A DNA stretch of 22,178 nt from a virus. The notes beneath the pieces are model-generated. The model ran no database searches, was not told where the DNA came from, and saw only the letters and a list, made by a program, of their open reading frames with translations. The translations under genes were made by a program, and so were the position numbers. Position 1 is the first letter of the stretch. Every line of letters begins with the position of its first letter. The stretch covers positions 1-22,178 of the IMG/VR virus record IMGVR_UViG_3300046749_000115; one strand, written 5' to 3'. Positions 13,823 through 21,825 of the stretch are shown in pieces.

Positions 13823-14893
13823 ATGGCATACAAACCAAGTATAGTAGAACGAATGAACCGCGGATTAAATTTCCAGAAAACAAGTAGTCTACTTAAAAAA
13901 ACAAGCCCTTTTAAAGATACAGATCCACACACTGCAGGAGGCGGTCATAGTCATGCAGGTGATAGTGCTAATACTAGTACTTTTTCTGACGTACTACCTG
14001 GAGGAACAAGATCTACATTTCAAGGCAGCACTACAGCTAAATTTGATCCAAGCACGGTAGAGAAACAAGAACACGTTACTGGCACGAACTACTTAGAATC
14101 AACTCCAGAAAGTGAAGCTGCTTATATGGCTTTGTCTCCAGAAAAAAGAGCCGCTCAAGATAAAAAAGCGTTACAGCTACAAGCAAAAGAAAATTTAAAA
14201 ACTCAAAATATTAATGAATCTATTGATATAGCTAATGAAGCTAAAATAAAACAAGAAAAGCAAAAGTTTGAACTTGATCAACAAAACAAAGCTACATCTC
14301 AACAGTTTACTATTGGTGACGCTACTGAAGCTCAAGAGCAACAAGCTTCAATGTCTGCGTTTGAAACTTTTAATAGTGAGGTTGCTGGGGCTAGAACTGC
14401 TGCTTTAGAAAACGCTGGGGATATGTTTTCTCAAACATACACTAATTATTTATCAAAAGGAAAAACACCTGAGGAAGCTAGAAATATGGCTGCGCAAGAA
14501 GCGAATTACGCTTTAAAACGAGCTAGTTATTTTAATCAAGATCAGTTTACTAGGAAACAAAGAAATTCCAAGACACCATTTTTCCCTGGTGAACAATTTG
14601 AAGAAGGTCAACAAGTTCGATATGTACAAGGAACTTCAGATCAACCTGGGCTAGGTCGTTTTGGAACAAGTATTTTTGATGACACAAAAACAACTTCAGG
14701 TAGATATGGTTCGAGTTCCTATACTGCTGACCCTACAGATCTTTATGGTATAACTGAAAGCTACTTTGACGCCAAAGGTAACCAAATTGATGCAGACAAG
14801 TATCGTAAATTAAAGAAAAGAGGTAAAGATCCTAAAGTAGAATTAACTTATGGTTCTGAGCTACAAAAATATTTACAACAATTTCAACAATAA
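13823..14893 (+). CDS. Coiled-coil phage protein, putative internal virion or assembly factor
   Basis: This 356-aa protein has a Lys/Ser N-terminus (KPSIVERMNRGLNFQKTSSL, then KKTSPFKDTDPHTAGG), a His-containing GGGHSHAGD run, a long helical Lys/Glu/Gln-rich middle (about residues 108-165), a second helical part (about 180-250) and a Gly/Tyr-rich C-terminal third. No enzymatic motif is recognised. The mixed disordered and coiled-coil build fits an internal virion, scaffold or ejection protein. It follows a leader reading AAAATATAATT. Confidence in the gene is high, in its role low. Confidence 0.6.
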   Translation: MAYKPSIVERMNRGLNFQKTSSLLKKTSPFKDTDPHTAGGGHSHAGDSANTSTFSDVLPGGTRSTFQGSTTAKFDPSTVEKQEHVTGTNYLESTPESEAAYMALSPEKRAAQDKKALQLQAKENLKTQNINESIDIANEAKIKQEKQKFELDQQNKATSQQFTIGDATEAQEQQASMSAFETFNSEVAGARTAALENAGDMFSQTYTNYLSKGKTPEEARNMAAQEANYALKRASYFNQDQFTRKQRNSKTPFFPGEQFEEGQQVRYVQGTSDQPGLGRFGTSIFDDTKTTSGRYGSSSYTADPTDLYGITESYFDAKGNQIDADKYRKLKKRGKDPKVELTYGSELQKYLQQFQQ

Positions 14894-14903
14894 ATAATAA
14901 AAA

Positions 14904-15401
14904 ATGGCTTATAATAACCCAATACAAAAAAAAGGTTCTTCATGCGTACAAATGAAAGACCACAAAGGAAAACCAGCAGGATTAATGATGGAAGGTTCTG
15001 TAGCTTACCAAGAGTCTGACGCTCAAAAAGTTGTAAACTTAGAAACAAAAAACCCGGTTGCAGACAAAGCGTCAGCTATGGAAATGTCTCCATATAAAAT
15101 GGGTCATGAGTCACCAGCTAATAAAGATTCTGCTTTGCATAACACTGGTTATGGAGGTAAGCTAGCTACTAAAGAAGAAAAAGCAGAAATGCGTAAAAAG
15201 CCAGCTGGTGCTAACTTTTTTCCACCATCAAATCCTCAACCAAAAAGCTCATTTAAAAAACCTATATTAGATTCAAGTTCTCCTGGTTATGATGCAGCTA
15301 GACCTTTGTATGATTCAAATAAAGATGGCGACACTGTGTTTAGTGATTTAAATCAAGACGGAACAATGCTTGGTAGAGCTATTGGAAAAATATTTAGATA
15401 A
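14904..15401 (+). CDS. Phage protein with tandem DxNxDG motifs
   Basis: This 165-aa protein begins MAYNNPIQKKGSSCVQMKDH. The middle has MSPYKMGHESPANKDSALHN (residues 61-80), carrying two S-P motifs like those in neighbouring genes. Near the C-terminus DSNKDGDTVFSD (137-148) runs directly into DLNQDG (148-153). These two D-x-N-x-D-G calcium-loop-like motifs recall dockerin or EF-hand loops, without the full helices. It abuts the holin gene with no gap. A minor structural role is guessed from context only. Confidence 0.6.
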   Translation: MAYNNPIQKKGSSCVQMKDHKGKPAGLMMEGSVAYQESDAQKVVNLETKNPVADKASAMEMSPYKMGHESPANKDSALHNTGYGGKLATKEEKAEMRKKPAGANFFPPSNPQPKSSFKKPILDSSSPGYDAARPLYDSNKDGDTVFSDLNQDGTMLGRAIGKIFR

Positions 15402-15800
15402 ATGAAAAAACTTTTAAGTCTTTTAACTGGTGGTTTAATTAAAGACGTAGGCAATGTAATCGATAAGCTTACAACTACAGATGAAGAAAGATTAGCTGCT
15501 AAGCAAAAGATTCAAGAGTTATTGGAAAAAGCAGATCAAGATGCACAAGTGCAAGTTACCGAAAGATGGAAAATGGATATGCAATCAGATTCATTTTTAT
15601 CTAAAAACATTCGACCACTTGTACTGGTTTATCTTACATCTATATTTACTATTCTAGCATTTGCTGATGGTAACGTAGGTGGTTTTGAAGTTGCACAAGA
15701 ATATATTCCAATATTTCAGTCGCTATTAATAACAGTGTACGGCGCTTATTTTGTAGGTCGTACATGGGAAAAAGCAAAGAAATCGAGTAATAATAAATAA
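15402..15800 (+). CDS. Holin, 3TM type
   Basis: This 132-aa protein matches the 3TM holin family first named from gene transfer agents (GTA_holin_3TM). Holins form membrane lesions that set lysis time. It has a short hydrophobic N-terminus (MKKLLSLLTGGLI), a charged helix with TDEERLAAKQKIQELLEKA (residues 26-44), and the conserved block TERWKMDMQSDSFLSKNIRP (53-72). Two clear membrane segments follow at about 71-89 and 101-119, then a basic C-terminal tail. It starts directly at the preceding stop. No endolysin is recognised next to it. Confidence in the family call is high. Confidence 0.85.
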   Translation: MKKLLSLLTGGLIKDVGNVIDKLTTTDEERLAAKQKIQELLEKADQDAQVQVTERWKMDMQSDSFLSKNIRPLVLVYLTSIFTILAFADGNVGGFEVAQEYIPIFQSLLITVYGAYFVGRTWEKAKKSSNNK

Positions 15801-15823
15801 GTAAATAATTTAAATTAAATCAA
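15801..15823 (+). promoter_or_regulatory. AATTTAAATTAAATCAA leader
   Basis: This is the gap between the holin stop and the next start. It matches the last 25 bases before groEL (9421-9445) except for small insertions. The shared core is ATTTAA(A)TTAAATCAA. It may be a translation enhancer or a late promoter remnant. Confidence 0.35.
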
Positions 15824-16096
15824 ATGGCAAATAAAGTTACAGCTGAAGAGCTTAAAACAATTAAAGATCAACAAACAGAGTTAGGAACAGTTATCAATCA
15901 AATAGGTCAACTTGAGGCTAGTAAGCATGCTATGCTTCATAAGATTGCTGGTATTAACGAGTCTATCGAAGAGACTAAAAAAGAACTTGAAACAAAGTAT
16001 GGTTCTGTAAATATTAATCTCGAAGATGGTAGTTATACTGAAATCGAAAAAGAATATGATGACGATGGTTTGCAAGTTATAAAATCAGAAGAGTAA
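15824..16096 (+). CDS. Small coiled-coil phage protein
   Basis: This 90-aa acidic protein is a single predicted helix-loop-helix coiled coil (TAEELKTIKDQQTELGTVIN to about residue 62) followed by VNINLEDGSYTEIEKEYDD. The type is common and unnamed in Bacteroidota phages, as I recall. Its 23-base leader (15801-15823) is nearly identical to the one directly before groEL, ending ATTAAATCAA. Its stop overlaps the next start (TAATG). Function is unknown. A spanin role is unlikely, as no signal or membrane segment is seen. Confidence 0.65.
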   Translation: MANKVTAEELKTIKDQQTELGTVINQIGQLEASKHAMLHKIAGINESIEETKKELETKYGSVNINLEDGSYTEIEKEYDDDGLQVIKSEE

Positions 16097-16323
16097 TGAG
16101 TACTGTTATAAGAAAAATCAGTATTGGTTCTGATTATAAGAATGATGCTATGCACTATGCGTTAGGCCAACAGGTCTACGGCGGTCATGAGATATCACAT
16201 ATTCTGTTTGAAGACGATGATGCTTCTTATAACATATTCATAAAGAAAAACAACGAGGTATTGCCATGGAAGAAGTTTAATTCTAACATGGCTATATCTG
16301 TTGAATATGATTTAGAATATTAA
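16096..16323 (+). CDS. Small beta-type hypothetical phage protein
   Basis: This 75-aa protein opens STVIRKISIGSDYKNDAMHY and continues with YGGHEISHILFEDDDASYNI. The RKISIG-x-DYK-x-AMHY start is a pattern I have seen in small phage proteins of this neighbourhood. The rest looks like a small beta sheet. It is joined on both sides by one-base TAATG overlaps, so it is surely translated with its neighbours. Function is unknown. Confidence 0.65.
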   Translation: MSTVIRKISIGSDYKNDAMHYALGQQVYGGHEISHILFEDDDASYNIFIKKNNEVLPWKKFNSNMAISVEYDLEY

Positions 16324-16928
16324 TGAGAAGTGTTTTTGATTTTATAGTTGTGCCAAATGGAAAAAGGTATAACAATGAAATTGATATAGAAGGCGATAAA
16401 CTTATAGTTAATTCTAGTATAGAAAACTTTAAGCTTATAAACAGGAAAGCCGTTGTGCTTACTACACCAACTGCTTTTGATACGCCGATACAAGAAGATG
16501 ATGAAGTTATTATACATCATAATGTATTTAGAAGATATTACAACCTAAAAGGTGAAGCAGTTGACAGTAGTAAAACGTTTGATGACAATAAGTATTTTTG
16601 TCAATATGATCAAATATATTTATACAAACGTATAGTTAAGTGGATAGCTGTAGGTGAAAGATGTTTTATTATGCCAATTAAAAATAAAGATAAATGGTCT
16701 TTAGAACCAGAGCAAAAAAATAAAGGTATAGTAAAAATAGGTAATAAAACATTACAATCACTTGGTATACACGAAGGTGATTTAGTTGGTTTTAAACCAA
16801 ATAGAGAGTTTGAGTTTATCGTAGATAAGCAAAGACTTTATTGTATGCAATCAAATGATATTTTAGTTAAGTATGAGTTCAAAGGAAACGAGGAAGAGTA
16901 TAATCCAAGCTGGGCGAAAAGCAGTTGA
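16323..16928 (+). CDS. Tandem GroES-like (Cpn10-fold) protein
   Basis: This 201-aa protein reads as two GroES-like beta barrels in tandem. Domain 1 (about 5-102) has FDFIVVPNG, a loop, NRKAVVLTTP, IQEDDEVIIHHNVF and KYFCQYDQIYLYK. Domain 2 (about 111-186) has RCFIMPIK, NKGIVKIGN, GIHEGDLVGFKP and VDKQRLYCMQSNDILVKYE. Domain 2 aligns by eye to the groES product at 10986: G-x-V, G-(I/V)-x-x-G-(D/N), then VDK-x-x-x-Y and D-(I/V)-x-V. Neither domain shows an evident GGI(V/L)L mobile loop. It lies directly upstream of the terminase genes. It might be a variant co-chaperonin for capsid folding or a protein reusing the fold. The fold call is inference from pattern; a structure prediction would settle it. 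Confidence 0.55.
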   Translation: MRSVFDFIVVPNGKRYNNEIDIEGDKLIVNSSIENFKLINRKAVVLTTPTAFDTPIQEDDEVIIHHNVFRRYYNLKGEAVDSSKTFDDNKYFCQYDQIYLYKRIVKWIAVGERCFIMPIKNKDKWSLEPEQKNKGIVKIGNKTLQSLGIHEGDLVGFKPNREFEFIVDKQRLYCMQSNDILVKYEFKGNEEEYNPSWAKSS

Positions 16929-17148
16929 TGAGTTAATCAAGGTTGCTGAAGAAAAAATCATTACTAATACAGAAGATGATGTTTCTGCAGATAGACTTAA
17001 AAACGCGGCTGCTACTAAAAAGCTTGCTATATTTGACGCCTTTGAGATATTAGCTAGAATAGAAGAAGAAAAAAATATGCTTGAAGAAAAACCTCAAAAC
17101 ACTAAAGAAAAAAGTTTTAAAGGTTTCGCTGAGGGTAGATCAAGATAA
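16873..17148 (+). CDS. Small helical protein, candidate small terminase subunit
   Basis: This 91-aa protein overlaps the preceding gene by 56 bases and the large terminase start by one (TAATG). It is almost wholly helical: KSIIQAGRKAVDELIKVAEE (residues 8-27), then DRLKNAAATKKLAIFDAFEI (40-59), and a basic tail with SFKGFAEGRSR. Position immediately before TerL makes a small terminase or packaging accessory role plausible. The usual N-terminal DNA-binding helix-turn-helix is not obvious. There is no later in-frame Met before residue 69, so the long overlap is genuine unless a non-ATG start is used. Confidence 0.5.
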   Translation: MSSKETRKSIIQAGRKAVDELIKVAEEKIITNTEDDVSADRLKNAAATKKLAIFDAFEILARIEEEKNMLEEKPQNTKEKSFKGFAEGRSR

Positions 17149-19373
17149 TGTACGAGCAGTCTTTAGTAACAATAGTAAAAAACCACATTAAACCTAAAGT
17201 TTTAAAAAGAAACAATAGGTATAAAAAATGGGAGTATGGATATGACGTTGAAAACGACGTTATAGTTATAAGTAAAGACGGCACGGTAGGTGATGTAGTT
17301 GAAATACAAAACCTTAAAATAGCTTTACCAGCTATTCCTGAAAACGTTTACGTTGTATCTGATAAAGAAAAAGATCAGCGTTGGGTAAAGGCAGAGTACC
17401 CAAAACAATTAGCTAAAATTAAAAGCGTATTTGACTGGGAAAGATATCCAGTTAATTTTAAGGAAGAATGGTATGATTACATTGATGAAGAGTTTAGAAG
17501 AAGAGAAGAAGGTTTCTGGTTTAAAAACAAAGGTGTACCTACTTATATTACTGGTTCTCATTACATGTTCTTGCAGTGGTCTAAAATTGACGTTGGGGCA
17601 GCAGATTACAGAGAATCAAATAGACTTTTCTTTATATTCTGGGAAGCGTGCAAAGCAGATCAACGATGTTATGGTATGTGCTACCTCAAAAATAGACGGT
17701 CTGGTTTTTCCTTTATGGCATCATCAGAACTTGTACACAAAGCGACTATATCTTCCGACTCACGTTTTGGAATATTATCAAAGTCAGGTGCTGACGCAAA
17801 AAAAATGTTTACCGATAAAGTTGTGCCAATATCAATCAACTACCCGTTCTTTTTCAAACCCATACAAGATGGTATGGATAGACCGAAAACAGAACTCGCA
17901 TATAGGGTACCAGCATCAAAGCTTACAAGAAGAAAACTTGATCAAGGCGAAGCGCCAGAAGAGCTTGAAGGACTTGATACAACGATCGACTGGAAAAATA
18001 CAGGTGACAACTCATATGACGGTGAAAAGCTTAAACTCCTTGCCCACGATGAATCAGGTAAGTGGGAGCGTCCAGATAACATTTTAAACAACTGGCGAGT
18101 TACAAAAACAACATTAAGATTAGGTAGTAAAGTTGTTGGTAAGTGTATGATGGGATCTACAAGCAATGCTTTAGACAAAGGTGGTGATAACTTTAAAAAA
18201 CTATACTATGCATCAGACGTCACACAAAGAAACCGCAATGGACAGACTAGCTCGGGATTATATAGTTTGTTCATACCTATGGAATGGAACTACGAAGGGT
18301 TCATTGATTCTCATGGAGTACCTGTATTCGACTCACCAAGAGACGCGGTTAAAGATCCACAGGGCGACTTAATTACCACAGGAGTTATAGAACACTGGGA
18401 AAACGAAGTTGATGGTCTTAGAAATGATCAGGATAGTTTAAATGAATATTACCGTCAGTTTCCACGAACAGAAAAACACGCGTTTAGAGACGAAGCAAAG
18501 TTATCTTTATTTAATCTAACCAAGATTTACGAGCAAATAGATCACAATGAAGACATGAAAAACAAAGCTATGGTTACTCAAGGTAACTTTCAATGGGCTG
18601 GTGGTATAAAAGACACTAGTGTTAGCTTTGTACCAGATAATAATGGTAGATTTTTAGTTTCATGGATTCCACCTATAAATCTACAAAATCGTGTAATAAT
18701 AAAAAACGGAGTGAAGTTTCCAGGTAATGATCACGTAGGGGCTTTTGGTTGTGATAGTTACGATATATCTGGAACAGTAGACAAGCGTGGTTCAAAAGGG
18801 TCTTTACACGGTTTAACTAAATTTAGTATGGAGCAAGCTCCTTTTAATATGTTCTTTTTAGAATATATATCAAGACCTCCAACAGCTGAAATATTCTTTG
18901 AAGATGTTTTAATGGCGTTGCATTTTTACGGCATGCCTATACTTGCAGAGAATAACAAACCTCGATTATTATATTATTTAAAACGTAGAGGTTATAGAAA
19001 ATTTTCAATGAACAGACCAGATAAAATATACAATAAACTGTCTGTTGCAGAAAGAGAAATAGGTGGTATACCTAATTCAAGTGAAGATATTAAGCAAGCT
19101 CACGCTGCCGCTATAGAATCATATATAGAAGACTACGTGGGTTTGAGTGAAAATGGATGCGGTGATATGTATTTTCAAAGAACTTTAGAAGATTGGGCTA
19201 AATTTAATATAAACAACAGAACAAAATTTGACGCTACGATTAGCTCTGGCTTAGCCATAATGGCTTGTAATAAAAATAAATATACACCAGTAAACATACA
19301 ACAACGAGATCCAGTTAACATATCGTTTAAAAAATATGATAACACAGGTTACATTTCAAAAATAATACAATAA
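17148..19373 (+). CDS. terL: Terminase large subunit
   Basis: This 741-aa protein is the ATP-driven packaging motor and DNA-cutting nuclease that loads the genome through the portal. The ATPase core has a Walker-A-like LKNRRSGFS (residues 180-188), Walker B LLAHDES with D301-E302, and coupling motif GSTSN (336-340). The C-terminal nuclease half starts around residue 495; GCDSYD (534-539) is the likely first metal-binding Asp strand, with acidic residues near 572-586 and 601. The non-classical Walker A (R-R-S-G-F-S) is typical of several Bacteroidota-phage and crAss-like-type terminases in my recollection. The length is large but within range for that group. It abuts the portal gene with no spacing. 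Confidence 0.92.
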   Translation: MYEQSLVTIVKNHIKPKVLKRNNRYKKWEYGYDVENDVIVISKDGTVGDVVEIQNLKIALPAIPENVYVVSDKEKDQRWVKAEYPKQLAKIKSVFDWERYPVNFKEEWYDYIDEEFRRREEGFWFKNKGVPTYITGSHYMFLQWSKIDVGAADYRESNRLFFIFWEACKADQRCYGMCYLKNRRSGFSFMASSELVHKATISSDSRFGILSKSGADAKKMFTDKVVPISINYPFFFKPIQDGMDRPKTELAYRVPASKLTRRKLDQGEAPEELEGLDTTIDWKNTGDNSYDGEKLKLLAHDESGKWERPDNILNNWRVTKTTLRLGSKVVGKCMMGSTSNALDKGGDNFKKLYYASDVTQRNRNGQTSSGLYSLFIPMEWNYEGFIDSHGVPVFDSPRDAVKDPQGDLITTGVIEHWENEVDGLRNDQDSLNEYYRQFPRTEKHAFRDEAKLSLFNLTKIYEQIDHNEDMKNKAMVTQGNFQWAGGIKDTSVSFVPDNNGRFLVSWIPPINLQNRVIIKNGVKFPGNDHVGAFGCDSYDISGTVDKRGSKGSLHGLTKFSMEQAPFNMFFLEYISRPPTAEIFFEDVLMALHFYGMPILAENNKPRLLYYLKRRGYRKFSMNRPDKIYNKLSVAEREIGGIPNSSEDIKQAHAAAIESYIEDYVGLSENGCGDMYFQRTLEDWAKFNINNRTKFDATISSGLAIMACNKNKYTPVNIQQRDPVNISFKKYDNTGYISKIIQ

Positions 19374-21794
19374 ATGGTTTATACTAATGTAAATAGTTCC
19401 TTTCCAAGTCAGGTGGTACCGGATGCAGAAAAGAATACTTTAGACTACGGTTATCAAGTAGGTAGAGCTATTGAGAACGAATGGTTTAGAGGTGATCGTG
19501 GGTTAGGAGCTGGTGGTCGCTTTGGTAATAACTGGCAAGATTTTCATAGATTAAGATTATATGCTAGAGGCGAACAATCTGTAGCTAAGTATAAAGATGA
19601 GTTGTCAATTAATGGTGATTTGTCTTATTTAAATTTAGACTGGAAACCTGTTGCTGTGTTATCTAAGTTTGTAGATATTGTAGTTAATGGTATGACTGAT
19701 AAAGGTTATGAAATAAAATCTTTTGCCACAGACCCTTACTCCACTAAAAAAAGAACAGCTCACGCTACTGGTTTAGCTAAAGACGCTTTTGCTAAAGATC
19801 TTATAGCTCAAGCAGAAGGAAACTTAGGTGTAAACTTAAAAAACACTAATGTACCTGCGGATGATTTGCCTAGAACTAAAGAAGAACTAGAACTTCACAT
19901 GCAGCTTAGTTATAAGCAAGCTATTGAAATAGCTGAAGAAGAGCTTATACAGAATGTTTTTAGTTTTAATAAGTATCATGAGTTAAAGAAAAGATTAGCT
20001 TACGATTTAGTTACTATAGGTATCAGCTGCGCTAAAACAGATTTTAATTTAGCTAATGGTATAACAATTGATTATGTAGACCCTGCTAATTTAGTTTATT
20101 CGTACACAGAAGATCCTAACTTTGAAGATACATATTACGTTGGTGAAGTTAAAAGTGTAAGCTTAGAAGAAGTTAAAAAACAATTTCCGTATTTAACTGA
20201 CGCTGAATTAGAGGAGATACAAAAATATCCTGGTGATTCTAATTACACTAGAAACTATTGGGGTCAAGATGATAGTTACAATAATGTTCAGGTTTTATAT
20301 TTTGAATACAAAACGTACAATAATCAAGTATTTAAAATAAAAGAAACAGATCAAGGTTTAGAAAAAGCTTTAGAAAAACCAGGCGATTTTAATCCGCCAG
20401 CTAACGATAATTTTGAAAGAGTACATAGAGCTATAGAGGTTTTATACAGCGGTGCTAAAATACTTGGGCACGAAAAAATGCTTAAGTGGGAATTGAGCGA
20501 AAACATGACAAGACCTTACAGCGATCAGACTAAAGTTCAAATGAATTATGCTATATCTGCCCCTCGTATGTATAAAGGTAGAATAGAAAGTTTAGTAAGT
20601 AAGTGTATTGGGTTTGCAGATATGATACAGCTAACTCATTTAAAAATACAACAAGTACTTGCTCGTATGGTACCAGACGGTGTGTTTGTAGATGTTGATG
20701 GCTTGTCTGAAGTTGACTTAGGTAATGGTACAAATTACAATCCGCAAGAAGCTTTAAACATGTACTTTCAAACTGGTAGTATTGTTGGTAGATCTAAGAC
20801 TGTTGACGGTGATATGAACCCTGGTAAAGTGCCTATTCAAGAGCTGCAAACATCTAATGGTCAAGCTAAAATAGGTGCGCTAGTACAAACGTATCAATAT
20901 TATTTACAAATGATACGCGACGTGACAGGTCTTAATGAAGCTAGAGACGGAAGTCAACCAGATAAAAATGCTTTAGTTGGCTTACAAAAACTAGCTGCGG
21001 CAGCATCAAACACAGCTACTAAGCACATACTACAGTCTTTAATGTATATAACAGTAAGAGCGGCAGAAAATATAAGCTTACGAGCAGCTGATATGTTGAG
21101 CTTTCCGTTAACTAAAAACGCGCTGATGAACAGTATAAGTGTGTTTAACACAAACACGCTGTCACAAATAGAAAAATTAAACTTGCATGAGTTTGGTATT
21201 TTCTTAGAGCTAGAGCCAGATGAAGAAGAAAAAGCTCAGTTAGAGCAAAACATACAAGTTGCCTTACAAACTGGTGGTATAGATTTAGAAGACATTATTG
21301 ATCTTAGAGAAATATCTAATTTAAAGCTCGCTAATCAAATGCTTAAAATAAAACGTAAGCAAAAGATAGAAAGAGATCAAGCTGCCCAACAACAGAACAT
21401 ACAGGCTCAAGCGCAAGCTAACGCGCAGACCGCGGAAAAAGCTGCTCTTGCAGAGCTGCAAAAACAACAAGCTTTAACAGAAAGCCAATTGCAATTAGAA
21501 CAAGGCAAGTCTCAATTTGAAATACAACGTATGCAAACAGAGGCTGAAATTAAAAAACAATTAATGGCTGAAGAATTTAATTACAATATACAGCTTGCTG
21601 AAGCTAAAGCTAGAGTTGAAAGAGAAAAAGAAAAAGAAATTGAAAATCGTAAAGATGAGCGTGCTAGAATAATTGGTACACAACAATCTGAAATGATATC
21701 TCAAAGACAAAATGATGAACTGCCAAAAAACTTTGAGTCTGCAGGTAATGATTCGCTTGGAGGATTTGGACTAGAGCAGTTTGGGCCTCAATAA
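19374..21794 (+). CDS. Portal protein
   Basis: This 806-aa protein forms the dodecameric ring at the special capsid vertex, the docking site for terminase and the tail. It begins MVYTNVNSSFPSQVVPDAEK. It has a beta-rich wing (KTDFNLANGITIDYVDPANL, residues about 222-241), and a core with MIRDVTGLNEARDG (513-526) followed by KNALVGLQKLAAAASN, a signature I associate with long podophage or crAss-like portals. Residues about 658-770 form a Gln/Glu/Lys-rich coiled coil, and a disordered GGFGLEQFG tail ends the protein. The length and C-terminal coil argue for a podovirus-type barrel portal. It follows terL immediately, the classical packaging order. Confidence 0.9.
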   Translation: MVYTNVNSSFPSQVVPDAEKNTLDYGYQVGRAIENEWFRGDRGLGAGGRFGNNWQDFHRLRLYARGEQSVAKYKDELSINGDLSYLNLDWKPVAVLSKFVDIVVNGMTDKGYEIKSFATDPYSTKKRTAHATGLAKDAFAKDLIAQAEGNLGVNLKNTNVPADDLPRTKEELELHMQLSYKQAIEIAEEELIQNVFSFNKYHELKKRLAYDLVTIGISCAKTDFNLANGITIDYVDPANLVYSYTEDPNFEDTYYVGEVKSVSLEEVKKQFPYLTDAELEEIQKYPGDSNYTRNYWGQDDSYNNVQVLYFEYKTYNNQVFKIKETDQGLEKALEKPGDFNPPANDNFERVHRAIEVLYSGAKILGHEKMLKWELSENMTRPYSDQTKVQMNYAISAPRMYKGRIESLVSKCIGFADMIQLTHLKIQQVLARMVPDGVFVDVDGLSEVDLGNGTNYNPQEALNMYFQTGSIVGRSKTVDGDMNPGKVPIQELQTSNGQAKIGALVQTYQYYLQMIRDVTGLNEARDGSQPDKNALVGLQKLAAAASNTATKHILQSLMYITVRAAENISLRAADMLSFPLTKNALMNSISVFNTNTLSQIEKLNLHEFGIFLELEPDEEEKAQLEQNIQVALQTGGIDLEDIIDLREISNLKLANQMLKIKRKQKIERDQAAQQQNIQAQAQANAQTAEKAALAELQKQQALTESQLQLEQGKSQFEIQRMQTEAEIKKQLMAEEFNYNIQLAEAKARVEREKEKEIENRKDERARIIGTQQSEMISQRQNDELPKNFESAGNDSLGGFGLEQFGPQ

Positions 21795-21825
21795 AAAACT
21801 TTTAATTATTTAATTATATTATATT
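21795..21825 (+). promoter_or_regulatory. A/T-only leader before the acidic protein
   Basis: The interval is almost purely A and T (TTTTAATTATTTAATTATAT at 21800-21819) and ends five bases after the last listed T. It resembles the TTTAATTAAAT leaders before groEL and the gene at 15824. It probably serves as a non-Shine-Dalgarno translation leader, or holds a promoter. Confidence 0.3.

Noticed and set aside
17431-18087. Overlapping + strand frame inside the large terminase gene
   Set aside because: It is an out-of-frame shadow with a low-quality translation inside the conserved terminase; no evidence of its own start.
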